A stretch of 64,000 nt of DNA. Source: Curvibacter sp. (GTDB taxonomy: Bacteria > Pseudomonadota > Gammaproteobacteria > Burkholderiales > Burkholderiaceae_C). Below the pieces are notes generated by a model. The model searched no databases. It saw only the letters and a list, made by a program, of their open reading frames with translations, and was not told the origin of the DNA. A program made the position numbers and the translations under genes. Position 1 is the stretch's first letter; every line of letters begins with the position of its first letter. Where the stretch lies: positions 1 to 64,000 of the forward strand of contig JADCGR010000004.1 in the NCBI GenBank assembly GCA_020248905.1, read 5' to 3'. Shown one piece after another: positions 38,403 to 49,067 of the stretch.

Positions 38403-39605
38403 TCAGTGCGACAGGCTCGCCACGGACTGGCCGGCCGCAGCGCGCGAATGTGAGTCAAGAGCGAGCAGGTCGTCTAGCGAGCCCGGCGCTGCGGGCGAAA
38501 TCGCCTCCAGCGTGCGCAGGTTCACTGCATGGATCTGGTCGAAACGGATGCGCCGGGCCAGAAAAGCCTCCACCGCCACCTCGTTGGCAGCGTTCAGCAC
38601 GGCCGTGGTGCCGGCCGGGCTGCGCAAGGCCTCCCAGGCCAAATGGATGCCGGCATAACGCTCAGCATGCCCCGGCGCGTCCAGCGGCTCAAAGGTCATC
38701 GCGGCAAGCGTTCGGAAGTCCAGCGCCGTCGCCCCGGATGCCATTCGCTCGGGCCAGGACAGGCCGTAGGCAATGGGCACGCGCATGTCGGGCGTGCCCA
38801 GCTGGGCCACCACCGAATGGTCGCTGTACTGCACCATGGAGTGGATGACGCTCTGCGGGTGGATCACCACTTCCAGCCGCTCCGGCGGCAGGCCAAAGAG
38901 GTAGCGCGCCTCAATGACCTCAAGCGCCTTGTTCATCATGGTGGCCGAGTCCACCGAGATTTTGCGACCCATCACCCAGTTGGGATGGTCGCAGGCCTGG
39001 TCGGGCGTGACGTCACGAAGGGTGCGCGGGTCGCGCGTCCGGAAGGGCCCGCCCGAGGCTGTCAGGATGATCTTGTCGACACGCTGTTGCCAGGTCGCGG
39101 GATCGTCGGGCAGGGACTGGAAGATGGCCGAGTGCTCGCTGTCGATGGGTAACAGAGTGGCTCCGCCGGTACGGACAGCCTGCAGGAAGAACTCCCCACC
39201 CACAACCAGTGCCTCCTTATTCGCCAGTAGCAGGCGTTTGCCCGCACGCGCCGCTGCCAAACAGGAGCCCAGGCCGGCAGCGCCGACGATGGCCGCCATG
39301 ACGGTATCCACCTCCTCGTGGGCCGCGACGTCGACGAGCGCCTGCGGTCCGCCCCGCACCTCGGTGCCGGAGCCAGCCTCCTTGAGGAGCGTTGCCAGCC
39401 GGTTGGCGTGAGCCGCACTGGCCATGACCGCAAGGCGCGGCTCGAACTTCAGGCACTGCTGCGCCAGCAGGTCGACCTGGGTGGCGGCCGTCAGGGCGTA
39501 CACCTCGAAACGACCGGGGTGGCGGGCGAGCACATCCAGCGTGCTGGTGCCGATGGAGCCGGTAGAGCCGAGGATGGCCACGCGCTGGGGTATCACTTGC
39601 TTCAT
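38403..39605 (-). CDS. dxr: 1-deoxy-D-xylulose 5-phosphate reductoisomerase
   Basis: A 400-residue enzyme of the MEP isoprenoid pathway, target of fosmidomycin. NADPH loop GSTGSIGTSTLDV, metal and substrate site LPIDSEHSA, TASGGPFR and the flexible loop around HPNWVMGRKI. The ATG at 39605 overlaps the cdsA stop by ATGA. Confidence 0.97.
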   Translation of the reverse strand: MKQVIPQRVAILGSTGSIGTSTLDVLARHPGRFEVYALTAATQVDLLAQQCLKFEPRLAVMASAAHANRLATLLKEAGSGTEVRGGPQALVDVAAHEEVDTVMAAIVGAAGLGSCLAAARAGKRLLLANKEALVVGGEFFLQAVRTGGATLLPIDSEHSAIFQSLPDDPATWQQRVDKIILTASGGPFRTRDPRTLRDVTPDQACDHPNWVMGRKISVDSATMMNKALEVIEARYLFGLPPERLEVVIHPQSVIHSMVQYSDHSVVAQLGTPDMRVPIAYGLSWPERMASGATALDFRTLAAMTFEPLDAPGHAERYAGIHLAWEALRSPAGTTAVLNAANEVAVEAFLARRIRFDQIHAVNLRTLEAISPAAPGSLDDLLALDSHSRAAAGQSVASLSH

Positions 39606-40459
39606 GCCGCCAGAAGTGTATGGAACATCATGACCAGAGGCAGAGTTGGCATTAGCGCATCGACACGGTCCAGGACCCCGCCGTGCCCTGGCAGCAGGCG
39701 GCTGCTGTCCTTGGCGCCGGCGCTGCGCTTGACCAGCGACTCGACCAGATCGCCGACAACGCTCATCGCCGTGAGAAAGACCAGAGCCAGCGGCAGCAGC
39801 AACCAGCCGCCACGGTCCAGCAGATGGCCGTAAAGGCTGGGCACGGGCAGCACGCCGGCGCGCTCCAGGAGCAGCCAGACCAGGGCCAGCAGCAACACAG
39901 CCACGACGCCACCCCAGACCCCTTCCCAGCTCTTGCCCGGGCTGATGGTCGGCGCCAGCCGCACGCGACTGAAGCGTCCGCCCCAGGCTTTCCCGGCGAA
40001 ATAGGCTGCCACGTCCGCCATCCAGACCAGCAGAAGCGCCGACAGGAGGAAGGCGACCCCGATCTCGCGCGCCTGCACGACGGCCAACCAGGTCAGCCAC
40101 AAGGCCGACCAGCCACCCACAAGACGCAGTGCTCGCGGCCATCGCCCCCAGGCGCTCACGCCGGCCTTGAGAAGAGCCGTGGCCACCAGCACCCAGGCTG
40201 CGCCCGAGAGTGTCCACAGCAGCGGATGTGCGCTCCTCAGCAGCCCCAGGTCCCAGGCCATGACACAAGCCACGAGCGAGCCGAAGCCACCCACCAAGGC
40301 GCCGTAGCGACCCAGTCCGTTGAGGCGGCCCCACTCCCACGCGCCCGCCGTGATGAGGACCAGCGTCACCAGACGCCAGTAAAGGGTGTCGGTATGGAAC
40401 AGCGCGGGCAGCAGGACCAGCAGCATGAGCAGGGCGGTGATGATGCGCTGCTTCAGCAT
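39602..40459 (-). CDS. cdsA: phosphatidate cytidylyltransferase
   Basis: A 285-residue integral membrane enzyme making CDP-diacylglycerol, the precursor of all phospholipids. Eight hydrophobic segments; the C-terminal signature DLVESLVKRSAGAKDSSRLLPGHGGVLDRVD is clear with its metal-binding aspartates. Between uppS and dxr, as usual. Confidence 0.96.
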   Translation of the reverse strand: MLKQRIITALLMLLVLLPALFHTDTLYWRLVTLVLITAGAWEWGRLNGLGRYGALVGGFGSLVACVMAWDLGLLRSAHPLLWTLSGAAWVLVATALLKAGVSAWGRWPRALRLVGGWSALWLTWLAVVQAREIGVAFLLSALLLVWMADVAAYFAGKAWGGRFSRVRLAPTISPGKSWEGVWGGVVAVLLLALVWLLLERAGVLPVPSLYGHLLDRGGWLLLPLALVFLTAMSVVGDLVESLVKRSAGAKDSSRLLPGHGGVLDRVDALMPTLPLVMMFHTLLAA

Positions 40460-40468
40460 ACCGGCTCC

Positions 40469-41185
40469 TCAGGCGGCCTGTGGATGCCGACCCACGGCAG
40501 CGACCTGCTCGGAGGTATGACCGTAGCGCCGCTCCCGGGAGGCATACGCGGCAAGGGCGCGATCAAGCTCCGCCTCGTCAAAATCCGGCCAGAGCCTGGG
40601 ACTGAAATACAGCTCCGCGTAAGCCGCCTGCCAGAGAAGGAAGTTGCTTAGGCGCAGTTCGCCGCCGGTGCGAATGATGAGATCAGGATCGGGCACGTGC
40701 GCCAGGGCCGTGGCCTCGTTCAGGGTGCGCTCCGTGATGGGCTGGCCCTCGGCCGCGAGGCGCGCCGCAGCCTGGGCAATGTCCCAACGCCCCCCGTAGT
40801 TGAAACAGACATTGAGGCGCAGGCGGGCGTTGCTTGCCGTGGCCGCCTGCGCCTCATCCAGACCGCTGCGCACTTTGTCAGACAGGCCAGCACGCTCTCC
40901 GACGAAGTGCAGCCGGACCTGGTCTGCCTGCAACTGGGCCATTTCCTTGCCAAGGGCATTGAGCAGCAGGTCCATGAGACCCGAGACCTCCTCCGGCGGG
41001 CGGCTCCAGTTTTCGGACGAGAAGGCAAACACCGTCAGTACCGCGACGCCACGGTCCAGACACGCACGGACGCAGCGACGCAGGCTCTCCATGCCCTGGC
41101 GGTGACCCGCCAGTCGCGGCAGAAAGCGCTTGGTTGCCCAGCGGCCATTGCCATCCATGACGATCGCGATGTGTTGGAGGGACAT
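40469..41185 (-). CDS. uppS: undecaprenyl diphosphate synthase
   Basis: A 238-residue cis-prenyltransferase supplying the lipid carrier for peptidoglycan and O-antigen. MDGNGRWA with the catalytic Asp at the start, FAFSSENWSRP, and the C-terminal RTGGELRLSNFLLWQAAYAELYF region. ATG at 41185. Confidence 0.97.
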   Translation of the reverse strand: MSLQHIAIVMDGNGRWATKRFLPRLAGHRQGMESLRRCVRACLDRGVAVLTVFAFSSENWSRPPEEVSGLMDLLLNALGKEMAQLQADQVRLHFVGERAGLSDKVRSGLDEAQAATASNARLRLNVCFNYGGRWDIAQAAARLAAEGQPITERTLNEATALAHVPDPDLIIRTGGELRLSNFLLWQAAYAELYFSPRLWPDFDEAELDRALAAYASRERRYGHTSEQVAAVGRHPQAA

Positions 41186-41260
41186 GCCGTTGAGTTTTGA
41201 AGTTGAGCGGAAGTCCGGGGTTTTCGATTAACGATGAACGCTCACAGCCCCAGCCGTCTG

Positions 41261-41821
41261 TCAAACAGCCATCACTTCCTGTTCCTTCGCTGTGACCAGC
41301 TGGTCAATCGTAGCAACGTGCCTGTCAGTCACTTTCTGGATGTCGGCCTCGGAGCGCTTTTGGTCGTCCTCGGAAGCCGTCTTTTCCTTGACCAGTTTCT
41401 TGACCGCCTCGTTGGCATCGCGACGCAGGTTACGCACCGCGATCTTGGCGCTCTCGCCCTCGCTGCGCACGAGCTTGGTCATCTCCTTGCGACGCTCCTC
41501 GCTCATGGGCGGCATGGGCACGCGGATGAGGTCACCCATGGATGCCGGGTTCAGGCCCAGGTCGCTCTCGCGGATGGCTTTCTCGATCTTCGCGCCCATG
41601 CCCTTCTCCCAGGGCTGCACGCTGATGGTACGGGCGTCGAGCAGGTTGACATTGGCCACCTGGCTCAGGGGCACCATGGAGCCGTAGTACTCGACCTGCA
41701 CGGAATCCAGCAGCGACGGATTGGCGCGGCCCGTGCGGATCTTGGACAAGTGGTTTTTCAGGGCCTCGATGGACTGGTCCATCTTGGATTCCATGGTCTT
41801 CTTGATATCGGCGATCGTCAT
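41261..41821 (-). CDS. frr: ribosome recycling factor
   Basis: A 186-residue factor that splits post-termination ribosomes with [11 protein letters not shown] start, LRTGRA-type motif ([14 protein letters not shown]), and the long C-terminal helix. The ATG at 41821 has AGGAG 5 nt upstream, so the GTG two codons earlier is not used. Confidence 0.97.
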   Translation of the reverse strand: MTIADIKKTMESKMDQSIEALKNHLSKIRTGRANPSLLDSVQVEYYGSMVPLSQVANVNLLDARTISVQPWEKGMGAKIEKAIRESDLGLNPASMGDLIRVPMPPMSEERRKEMTKLVRSEGESAKIAVRNLRRDANEAVKKLVKEKTASEDDQKRSEADIQKVTDRHVATIDQLVTAKEQEVMAV

Positions 41822-41851
41822 GTTCACTCCTCAGGTCGTGCCGTCTGACCC

Positions 41852-42574
41852 TCAGGCGTAGACCAGCGTACCCTCATCCTCACCCATCACGACACGTTTG
41901 AGCGCACCGTGCTTGAAAATGGAAAACACCTTGATCGGAAGCTTCTGGTCACGGCACAGCGCAAACGCCGTGGCGTCCATGATGCCCAGGTTCTTCTGGA
42001 TAGCCTCGTCAAAGGAAATCTTGCTGTAACGCGTGGCCGACCCGTCCTTTTTGGGATCCGCGCTGTAAACCCCATCCACTTTGGTGGCCTTGAGCACGAG
42101 TTCCGCGCCGATTTCGGCGCCACGCAGCGCCGCCGCCGTGTCCGTGGTGAAAAAGGGATTGCCCGTACCTGCGGCGAACACCACCACCTTGCCCTCTTCG
42201 AGGTACTGCAGCGCCTTGGGACGCACATAGGGCTCGACCACCTGCTCGATCGCGATGGCCGACATCACCCGGGCCGTCAGGCCGGCCTTGTTCATGGTGT
42301 CGGCCAGGGCCAGCGCGTTCATCACCGTGGCCAGCATGCCCATGTAATCGGCTGTGGCGCGGTCCATGCCGACCGAGCCGCCCGCGACGCCGCGAAAGAT
42401 GTTTCCGCCCCCGATGACCACCGCCACCTCCACACCGAGGCGCGTGATCTCAGCCACCTCCTGCACCATGCGCTGGATGGTCGCGTGGTTGATGCCGAAG
42501 GCGTCGTCCCCCATCAAGGCCTCCCCGGACAGCTTAAGCAGGATGCGCTTGTGGGCTGGCGTGGGGTTGGACAT
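41852..42574 (-). CDS. pyrH: UMP kinase
   Basis: A 240-residue amino-acid-kinase-fold enzyme phosphorylating UMP, activated by [12 protein letters not shown] at the start, [10 protein letters not shown], and [12 protein letters not shown]. The ATG at 42574 (MSNPTPAHK) is the first plausible start; an in-frame extension of 21 codons is not typical. Confidence 0.96.
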   Translation of the reverse strand: MSNPTPAHKRILLKLSGEALMGDDAFGINHATIQRMVQEVAEITRLGVEVAVVIGGGNIFRGVAGGSVGMDRATADYMGMLATVMNALALADTMNKAGLTARVMSAIAIEQVVEPYVRPKALQYLEEGKVVVFAAGTGNPFFTTDTAAALRGAEIGAELVLKATKVDGVYSADPKKDGSATRYSKISFDEAIQKNLGIMDATAFALCRDQKLPIKVFSIFKHGALKRVVMGEDEGTLVYA

Positions 42575-42674
42575 GCAGGGCTCTCGGGAAGAAGGTGATC
42601 GGGGGGTGAGGAACAGCCGGAATTTACAGGATTTCAACCGTCCGGTCGGGCTGACCGGACGTTACCCTCAACGA

Positions 42675-43568
42675 TCAGCCGGCCCTCTGGGCAGCGGCAA
42701 CCTGGGCAGCCACCTCGGCGGCGAAGTCGTCGACCTTCTTTTCGATGCCCTCGCCCACTACGTAGAGGGTGAAGCCCTTGACCGTGGTTCCAGCCGCCTT
42801 GAGCATCTGCTCGACGGTCTGCTTGTCATTCTTCACGAAGGGTTGGTTGAACAGGGACACTTCCTTCAGGTACTTCTGCACCGAACCTTCGATCATCTTG
42901 GCGGCGATGTCGGCCGGCTTGCCTGACTCGGCGGCTTTGGCGGTCGCCACCGAGCGCTCACGCTCGATCAGTTCGGACGGCACATCGTTGCTGCTCAGGG
43001 CCACGGGCTTCATGGCGGCCACGTGCATGGCCACGTCCTTGGCGGCTACGTCCTCGCCATCAAACTCGACGACCACGCCGATGCGGGTGCCGTGAAGGTA
43101 CGTGGCCAGTTTGCTGCCAGCGGCGAAACGCTTGAAACGGCGGAAACTCATGTTCTCACCGATCTTGCCGATCAGGCCCTTGCGCACCTCTTCGAGGGTG
43201 GGGCCGAACCCGTCCTGGCTGTAAGACAGAGCTCCGAGCGCGGCAACGTCAGCGGGGTTGTGCTCAGCGATCAGCCTTGCGGCGGCTTGCGCCAGGGCCA
43301 GGAAACTCTCATTCTTTGTGACGAAGTCGGTTTCGCAGTTGACTTCGATCAGGGCGCCGACGCCACCCACCGTCGCGGCAGCCACTACGCCTTCCGCGGT
43401 CACCCGGGAGGCAGCCTTGCCGGCCTTCGTGCCCAGCTTCACGCGCAGGACTTCCTCTGCTTTGGCCATATCGCCACCGGCTTCGGTCAGAGCTTTCTTG
43501 CATTCCATCATCGGCGCGTCGGTCTTAGCGCGCAGTTCAGCGACCATGCTTGCGGTAATTGCAGCCAT
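42675..43568 (-). CDS. tsf: elongation factor Ts
   Basis: A 297-residue GTP exchange factor for EF-Tu. N-terminal UBA-like domain with the [12 protein letters not shown] signature and VNCETDFV; the core domains follow. Downstream of rpsB with a hairpin attenuator between. Confidence 0.97.
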   Translation of the reverse strand: MAAITASMVAELRAKTDAPMMECKKALTEAGGDMAKAEEVLRVKLGTKAGKAASRVTAEGVVAAATVGGVGALIEVNCETDFVTKNESFLALAQAAARLIAEHNPADVAALGALSYSQDGFGPTLEEVRKGLIGKIGENMSFRRFKRFAAGSKLATYLHGTRIGVVVEFDGEDVAAKDVAMHVAAMKPVALSSNDVPSELIERERSVATAKAAESGKPADIAAKMIEGSVQKYLKEVSLFNQPFVKNDKQTVEQMLKAAGTTVKGFTLYVVGEGIEKKVDDFAAEVAAQVAAAQRAG

Positions 43569-43607
43569 CTTGTTTCTCCGTACTCAGTTCAAATTCAGAT
43601 TCGGGCT

Positions 43608-43636
43608 AAAAAAAAGGGGCACCAAGCGCCCCTTTC
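43608..43636 (-). terminator. terminator/attenuator between rpsB and tsf
   Basis: Stem AAAGGGGC / GCCCCTTT with a 7-nt loop and a run of eight T on the minus strand. It probably cuts part of the rpsB transcripts short so that S2 is made in excess over EF-Ts. Confidence 0.82.
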
Positions 43637-43653
43637 AGCAGGTTTCAACCGGC

Positions 43654-44406
43654 TTAGGCAGATGCTTCATCCACTTCGACGAACTCATCGCCCGACTCGG
43701 AGGCAACGGCCTTCACCACGTCGTCCACAGCATTGGCACGGCCTTCCAGAATGGCGTCAGCAATACCACGAGCGTACAGGGTAACGGCCTTGGAGGAATC
43801 GTCGTTACCCGGGATCACGTAGTCGATGCCTTCGGGAGAGTGGTTGGAGTCCACCACGCCAATCAGCGGAATACCCAGCTTCTTGGCTTCGGCAACCGCG
43901 ATCTTGTGGTAACCGACGTCGACCACAAAAATGGCATCAGGCAGGGTGTTCATGTCCTGGATGCCGCCGATGTCCTTCTCGAGCTTCTCGAGCTCGCGGG
44001 CGAACATCAGTTGCTCCTTCTTGCTCAGGGCCTCGAGGCCCGCTTCCTGCTGGGCCTTCATGTCTTTCAGACGCTTGAGCGAGGTCTTGACCGTCTTAAA
44101 GTTGGTCAGCATGCCGCCGAGCCAGCGCTGATCGACGTAGGGTACACCGGCGCGCTGCGCCTCAGCAGCCACGATTTCACGGGCGGTGCGCTTGGTGCCG
44201 ACCATGAGGATAGTCCCACGCTTGGCGGCGAGTTGCTTGGCAAACTTGGCGGCCTCCTCGAACATCGGCAGCGATTTCTCGAGGTTGATGATGTGGATCT
44301 TATTGCGATGGCCAAAGATGAAAGGGGCCATCTTGGGGTTCCAGAAGCGTGTCTGGTGCCCGAAATGGACACCGGCTTCCAGCATTTGACGCATGGTCAC
44401 GGACAT
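43654..44406 (-). CDS. rpsB: 30S ribosomal protein S2
   Basis: A 250-residue protein starting [20 protein letters not shown] (ATG 44406, GGAG at 7 nt). [12 protein letters not shown] and PDAIFVVDV are typical. First gene of rpsB-tsf-pyrH-frr. The leader is about 150 nt: a likely -10, TAAAAT, lies near 44570 next to the divergent amidase start. Confidence 0.97.
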   Translation of the reverse strand: MSVTMRQMLEAGVHFGHQTRFWNPKMAPFIFGHRNKIHIINLEKSLPMFEEAAKFAKQLAAKRGTILMVGTKRTAREIVAAEAQRAGVPYVDQRWLGGMLTNFKTVKTSLKRLKDMKAQQEAGLEALSKKEQLMFARELEKLEKDIGGIQDMNTLPDAIFVVDVGYHKIAVAEAKKLGIPLIGVVDSNHSPEGIDYVIPGNDDSSKAVTLYARGIADAILEGRANAVDDVVKAVASESGDEFVEVDEASA

Positions 44407-44590
44407 GTAACTACTCCGAAGGTTGGGTCTAAAATCCGGTCCGATTAGCCGTCGATTGCAACGCGGTTGAGCGCTTGATGTCCGACGGCAACACCTGGAT
44501 GGGCCGGTTTGCGATTGGCTTCGACCGAGGCTGGAGCAAGGGCGCCAGCTCCCAACAAAGCCCAAGTATTTTATCACAGCACCCTTGCCG

Positions 44591-45931
44591 ATGCCCTTGC
44601 CAGATCTCCACGCCGCTCGCGAGCGTCTTCTCACCGGCCAGAGCCATGCCAACGCAGAAATTGAGCGCGCCATCGCGGCAGCGAGCTCCCCTGAGTGCCG
44701 CCACGCATTTGTGCTGACCGATTTCGAAGCGGCGCGCAGCCAGGCCGCTGCGGCGGACCCGCAGCGCCAGCCGCTGGCGGGGTTGTCTGTCTCAGTGAAG
44801 GACCTGTTTAATGTCGCCGGTCAGGTCAGCCGTGCAGGCTCGATTGTGCTGGCTTGCGCAGCGCCCGCCGTGCGCGACAGCTCGGCCGTAGCACGCCTGC
44901 GCGCGGCCGGCGCCGCGCTGGTGGGCCGCACTCACATGACGGAGTTCGCCTATTCCGGCGTGGGCATCAATCCCCATTACGAGGCCCTCGCCAACGCCGT
45001 CGCCACAGATGTTCCACGAGTTCCCGGGGGGTCCTCCAGCGGCGCGGCAGTCTCGGTCGCCAGCGGGGCCGCCTACGTCGGCCTGGGCTCGGATACTGGG
45101 GGCTCCATCCGCATACCGGCTGCCCTGCACGGCCTCGTCGGCTTCAAGAGCACACAGCGCCTGGTGCCGCTGGACGGTACGGTTCCCCTGTCGTTCACCT
45201 TGGATACCGTCTGTGCGATGACACGCTCGGTGCGTGACGCTTTCCTGGTGCATGAGATCCTGGCCGCACGCCGCGTCGTGCGCAGTGCCGCCCCCCTCTC
45301 ACACTACCGCCTCGCCGTGGTTCCGCAACTCATGCTCGATGGCCTCGACCCCACGGTCGCTCGAGCCTTCGAACGCAGCTTGCGGGTCCTGCGGGCCGCC
45401 GGAGCCCGCATCAGCGAACAGCACCTGCCGGAGCTGCACGAGGTGGCTGCGCTCCAGGCCAACGGTGGTTTCTCGGCTGCGGAAAGCCATGCCTGGCATC
45501 GTCACCTACTGGCGGATCACAGCGCCCGGTACGACCCGCGCGTGCTGCCCCGCATTCTGCGTGGCGCCGCCATAAGCGCCTCCGATTACATCCATCTGCA
45601 GCAGGCGCGACGCGAGTGGATGCTGCGCGTTGATCATGCCCTCGCGGGCTTCGACGCCGTGCTCTCGCCCACTGTGCCAGTGGTGGCGCCCCCCCTGGTC
45701 GACGTCCTGCCGGGTCCGCAGCGGGACGCGGCATTCTTCAGTCTCAACGGCCTCTTGCTTCGCAACCCCGGCGTGGTCAACCTGCTCGATGGCTGTGCGC
45801 TAAGCCTGCCTTGTCAGGCGCCAGACGAGTTGCCGGTGGGACTGATGATCTGGCATGGTGCGATGCGCGATGATGCAGTCCTCAATATTGCGCAGCAGGT
45901 CGAGCGACTGCTGCTCCCGCAGCGACCATAA
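44591..45931 (+). CDS. amidase (amidase signature family)
   Basis: About 446 residues. The Ser-cisSer-Lys triad is visible: Lys70 in VSVKDLF, the Ser-rich GGSSSG (147-151), and the nucleophile Ser172 in GSDTGGSIR. Members hydrolyse many amides (GatA, allophanate hydrolase, aryl amidases); with no gatB or gatC beside it this is a stand-alone amidase of unknown substrate. The ATG at 44591 is chosen over a TTG two codons earlier. Divergent from rpsB. The next gene, a D-amino-acid dehydrogenase, may belong to the same amino-acid salvage theme. Confidence 0.88.
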   Translation: MPLPDLHAARERLLTGQSHANAEIERAIAAASSPECRHAFVLTDFEAARSQAAAADPQRQPLAGLSVSVKDLFNVAGQVSRAGSIVLACAAPAVRDSSAVARLRAAGAALVGRTHMTEFAYSGVGINPHYEALANAVATDVPRVPGGSSSGAAVSVASGAAYVGLGSDTGGSIRIPAALHGLVGFKSTQRLVPLDGTVPLSFTLDTVCAMTRSVRDAFLVHEILAARRVVRSAAPLSHYRLAVVPQLMLDGLDPTVARAFERSLRVLRAAGARISEQHLPELHEVAALQANGGFSAAESHAWHRHLLADHSARYDPRVLPRILRGAAISASDYIHLQQARREWMLRVDHALAGFDAVLSPTVPVVAPPLVDVLPGPQRDAAFFSLNGLLLRNPGVVNLLDGCALSLPCQAPDELPVGLMIWHGAMRDDAVLNIAQQVERLLLPQRP

Positions 45932-45981
45932 TCAATGCTTCGCGTTCGCCAGCCGGCGAGCGGTCAGCATTTGCCCCATCC

Positions 45982-47235
45982 ATGAGAATTGCAGTCATCG
46001 GCGCCGGCATCATCGGCGTCACCACCGCCTGGGAACTTGCTCGGGACGGTCATGAAGTCACCGTCTTCGAAAGACGTATCGCTGCCGCCGAGGAGGGCAG
46101 CTTCGCCAACAGCGGACTCATCGCCCCGGGCTACACCAGCCCATGGGCCACGCCGGGCATGCCCCTGCGTGTGCTGCGCCAGCTCTTTGCTCGCCATAGC
46201 CCGGTGCGCCACACGCTGCCGCTTTCCGGCAGCGACATCGCCTGGATGTGGAAGAGCTGGCGCGCCTGCTCGGTCGACACCTCGCACCGTAACCGGCAGG
46301 CCATGCAGGGCCTGGCCCGCTACAGCCGGGACCGACTGCGCGCACTGGCCACCGAGCAGGAGTTCGAGTTCGATCGCAGTCAGGGCCTGCTTGTACTGTT
46401 GCGCAGCGAACGGGAACAGGGCCAATGGCGCCAGAGCCTCGAGTTATTGAGGCAGCAGGGTATCGCCCACCGCGAACTCAAGCCCGAGGAGGCCCGCGCC
46501 ATTGAACCCGCGCTCAATCCCGACACCTCCTTCTGCGGCGCGGTGCACCTCCCCGACGACGAGGCTGGCAACTGCCGTCAGTTCGCCTTGCTACTCAAGA
46601 ATGCGGCGCTGCGGCGTGGTGTGCGCTTCGGGTTCAGCACCACCGTCGAGCGCCTCACGCCCGGAACCGGTATGGACGTACATCTCGCTGGCGAGGGTCT
46701 GCCGCAGCGCTTTGATGCGGCGGTGCTGTGCGCCGGGGTAGACTCTGCGCGGCTGCTGCGTGGTCTCGGGCTCAGGCTGCCCATGGCCAGGGTCTACGGT
46801 TATTCGGTCAGCGCCACGGTCCGGGAACCGCTCAACGCGCCGCGTAGTGCCGTGGTGGACGAGCGCTACAAAGTCGCCATCACCCGTCTGGGTCAGCGGG
46901 TCCGCGTCGGCGGCGGTGCCGAGCTGGGCGGACACGAAGAGCGGCAGAGCAAGTCAGCGATACGCACTCTCTACAAGGTGCTCCAGGACTGGTTCCCCGG
47001 CGCGGGCGTGCTCTCGAGTGGCGTGCAAACGTGGAAAGGCGCGCGGGCGATGCTTCCTGACGGCCCGCCGCTGCTCGGGGCCAGCGGCATCCCCGGCCTC
47101 TGGCTGAACTGCGGTCACGGCTCCAGCGGCTGGACGCTGGGCTGTGGATCCGCGCGCGCGGTCGCTGACCTGATAGGTAGCCTCCCAGCCGAGATTGATC
47201 TCAGCGCCTTTGGCATGCAGCGCCTGCAACGCTAG
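45982..47235 (+). CDS. dadA: D-amino acid dehydrogenase, small-subunit type
   Basis: A 417-residue FAD enzyme with the dinucleotide-binding GAGIIGVTTAWELARDGHEVTVFE at the N-terminus, then ANSGLIAPGYTSPWATPG, and the C-terminal flavin motif HGSSGWTLGCGSARAVADLI. It oxidises D-amino acids to keto acids, passing electrons to the respiratory chain at the inner membrane. No alanine racemase gene accompanies it. It begins 50 bp after the amidase. Confidence 0.9.
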   Translation: MRIAVIGAGIIGVTTAWELARDGHEVTVFERRIAAAEEGSFANSGLIAPGYTSPWATPGMPLRVLRQLFARHSPVRHTLPLSGSDIAWMWKSWRACSVDTSHRNRQAMQGLARYSRDRLRALATEQEFEFDRSQGLLVLLRSEREQGQWRQSLELLRQQGIAHRELKPEEARAIEPALNPDTSFCGAVHLPDDEAGNCRQFALLLKNAALRRGVRFGFSTTVERLTPGTGMDVHLAGEGLPQRFDAAVLCAGVDSARLLRGLGLRLPMARVYGYSVSATVREPLNAPRSAVVDERYKVAITRLGQRVRVGGGAELGGHEERQSKSAIRTLYKVLQDWFPGAGVLSSGVQTWKGARAMLPDGPPLLGASGIPGLWLNCGHGSSGWTLGCGSARAVADLIGSLPAEIDLSAFGMQRLQR

Positions 47236-47321
47236 AGCAGTGCCGCCCGGCGCAGCCGGTCAGGCACCGACCTGCCGCAGGGAATGTACAGTCGGGCGTG
47301 TAAGGTACACAATGTCCAGCC

Positions 47322-48170
47322 ATGAGTCCTGAACTGTCGCAAAAGCTGGCGGCCGCCGTTGACGGTATGCCCGCCTTTCCCAAGAGCGTGCAGGCGATCC
47401 TGGACCTCACGCGCGATGTCAACTGCACACCCCGGGAACTCGTCCATGTGATCGATAAGGACCCGGTGCTCACGGTCAAGATCCTCAAGGTCGTGAACTC
47501 GGCGTACTACAGCCTCCCGAAGCAGATCACCTCGATCAACCATGCGGTGGTCTTCCTTGGTTTCAACACCATCAAGAACCTGACACTGGGCATTGCAGCC
47601 ATCGGCATGCTGCCCCGGAGCAACGCGGCCGGCTTTGACGTGCAGCAGTACCTGCTGCATTCGCTGGCCACGGCCAGCATCGCAAAGGAGCTGTGCGGCA
47701 AGGTTGACGGTGCGGACCCCATGGATTGCTTCATCGCGGGCTTGCTGCATGATTTCGGAAAGGTGGTCTTCGCGCAGTTCATGCCGACGGAGTTCAAGAG
47801 GGCCCTGGACGCCAGCGAGAGGGACGGCAGCTCGCTGCACGAGACGCTGCGCCAGACCATTGGCGTCGACCATACGGTAGTGGGGGGCATGCTGGTCGAG
47901 AAATGGCGCTTTGCCCCGCACCTGGTGGAAACCATCCAGAACATGCACGGACCCCAGGTCAAGGACACGCCCATGATCGCCTGCGTGTTTGGCGCCAACC
48001 AGGTGTCCAAGAAGCTGGAGTTTGGGTTTGGTGGCAACCGTCTGATCGAACCCCTCCCCCCTGCGCTCGCGCGCCGCCTAGGCGGCGACCTCGACCATGT
48101 CATCGCTGAACTCGATGATCTGCAGGCGCTGTTTGAAGAGGCGCAGGTATTTTCGAGGCTCGACGCATGA
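47322..48170 (+). CDS. HDOD-domain signalling protein
   Basis: A 282-residue protein; the HDOD domain, a degenerate HD fold without catalytic metal residues, covers about residues 15-215 (MPAFPKSVQAILDL, INHAVVFLGFNTIKNLTLG, GLLHDFGKVVF). A true HD pair is seen in LLHDFG, but the domain as a whole follows the HDOD pattern. Such proteins act in regulation of motility or c-di-GMP signalling. ATGA overlap with the following hydrolase gene shows they are coupled. Confidence 0.88.
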   Translation: MSPELSQKLAAAVDGMPAFPKSVQAILDLTRDVNCTPRELVHVIDKDPVLTVKILKVVNSAYYSLPKQITSINHAVVFLGFNTIKNLTLGIAAIGMLPRSNAAGFDVQQYLLHSLATASIAKELCGKVDGADPMDCFIAGLLHDFGKVVFAQFMPTEFKRALDASERDGSSLHETLRQTIGVDHTVVGGMLVEKWRFAPHLVETIQNMHGPQVKDTPMIACVFGANQVSKKLEFGFGGNRLIEPLPPALARRLGGDLDHVIAELDDLQALFEEAQVFSRLDA

Positions 48171-49054
48171 AGATCCGTTTCTGGGGCGTGCGCGGCTCCA
48201 TTGCCTCACCAGGTCCGCACACAGTGCGCTACGGCGGCAACACCACCTGCATCGAGGTCCGTACCGACGCCAACGAGCTCATCATTCTCGACGCCGGCAC
48301 GGGTATCTTCCCACTCTCCCAGACCTTGCTCGCCGAGCTTCCGGTACAGGCCCACGTATTCATCACCCATTCTCACTGGGATCACATTCAGGGCCTGCCC
48401 TTCTTCATCCCTAACTTCATTCCAGGTAATGTGCTGCGCTTGCACGGAGCCTATGACCCGGTCTCCAGCCAGGGCGTGGAGCAGGTCATGTCTGTACAAC
48501 TGCAGTACAGCTATTTCCCGGTGCGCGAAGCCGAGATGAAAGGCGCGATCGACTACGTCACCCTGATGCCAGAGCAGAGCATCCAGGTAGGCAGCGCGAC
48601 CGTCACGCCCTACCTGCTCAACCACCCGGTCATCAATTTCGGCTACCGCATCGAGGCGGGCGGCAAGTCGGTCTTCTTTACCGGTGACCACGAACCGCCC
48701 TACAACATCTACCAGACCGGCGACGCGGAGTTTGCCGAGTACCAGGGCTTCGTCGATGAGAAGCAGGCCGCCATCCTAAGGGGCATGCAGGGGGTCGATG
48801 TGCTGATCGCCGACACTTCGTACACGACGCAGGAGTACTCGTCCAAGGTGGGCTGGGGCCACGGCACCTTCGCCTCAAGCATCGACTACGCGGTACGCGC
48901 CGGCGCTAAGGTGCTGTACTGCACGCACCACGAACCTACCCGTAGCGATGACGCGCTGGAGGGGGTGTTTGCGCAGGCGGTGGCCGACCATCCCGTCGCA
49001 CCCGATAGCCTGCAGATCCGGCTGGCCTACGAGGGCCACACCTACGAGTTCTGA
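48167..49054 (+). CDS. MBL-fold metallohydrolase
   Basis: A 295-residue beta-lactamase-fold hydrolase. Zinc motif THSHWDHIQG (about 65-74), further ligands in FTGDHEP and CTHHEPTRSD. The N-terminus FWGVRGSIASPG...RYGGNTTCIEV is that of the phosphodiesterase-like/PhnP-related branch often fused or paired with signalling domains. Overlaps the HDOD gene by 4 nt. Substrate unknown; a cyclic nucleotide or phosphodiester is plausible. Confidence 0.88.
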   Translation: MKIRFWGVRGSIASPGPHTVRYGGNTTCIEVRTDANELIILDAGTGIFPLSQTLLAELPVQAHVFITHSHWDHIQGLPFFIPNFIPGNVLRLHGAYDPVSSQGVEQVMSVQLQYSYFPVREAEMKGAIDYVTLMPEQSIQVGSATVTPYLLNHPVINFGYRIEAGGKSVFFTGDHEPPYNIYQTGDAEFAEYQGFVDEKQAAILRGMQGVDVLIADTSYTTQEYSSKVGWGHGTFASSIDYAVRAGAKVLYCTHHEPTRSDDALEGVFAQAVADHPVAPDSLQIRLAYEGHTYEF

Positions 49055-49067
49055 AAGCCGTCCGTCC

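Noticed and set aside
38403-40340. A 645-codon frame extending dxr upstream
   Set aside because: The first 245 codons are cdsA in the wrong frame; dxr starts at 39605 with an ATGA overlap.
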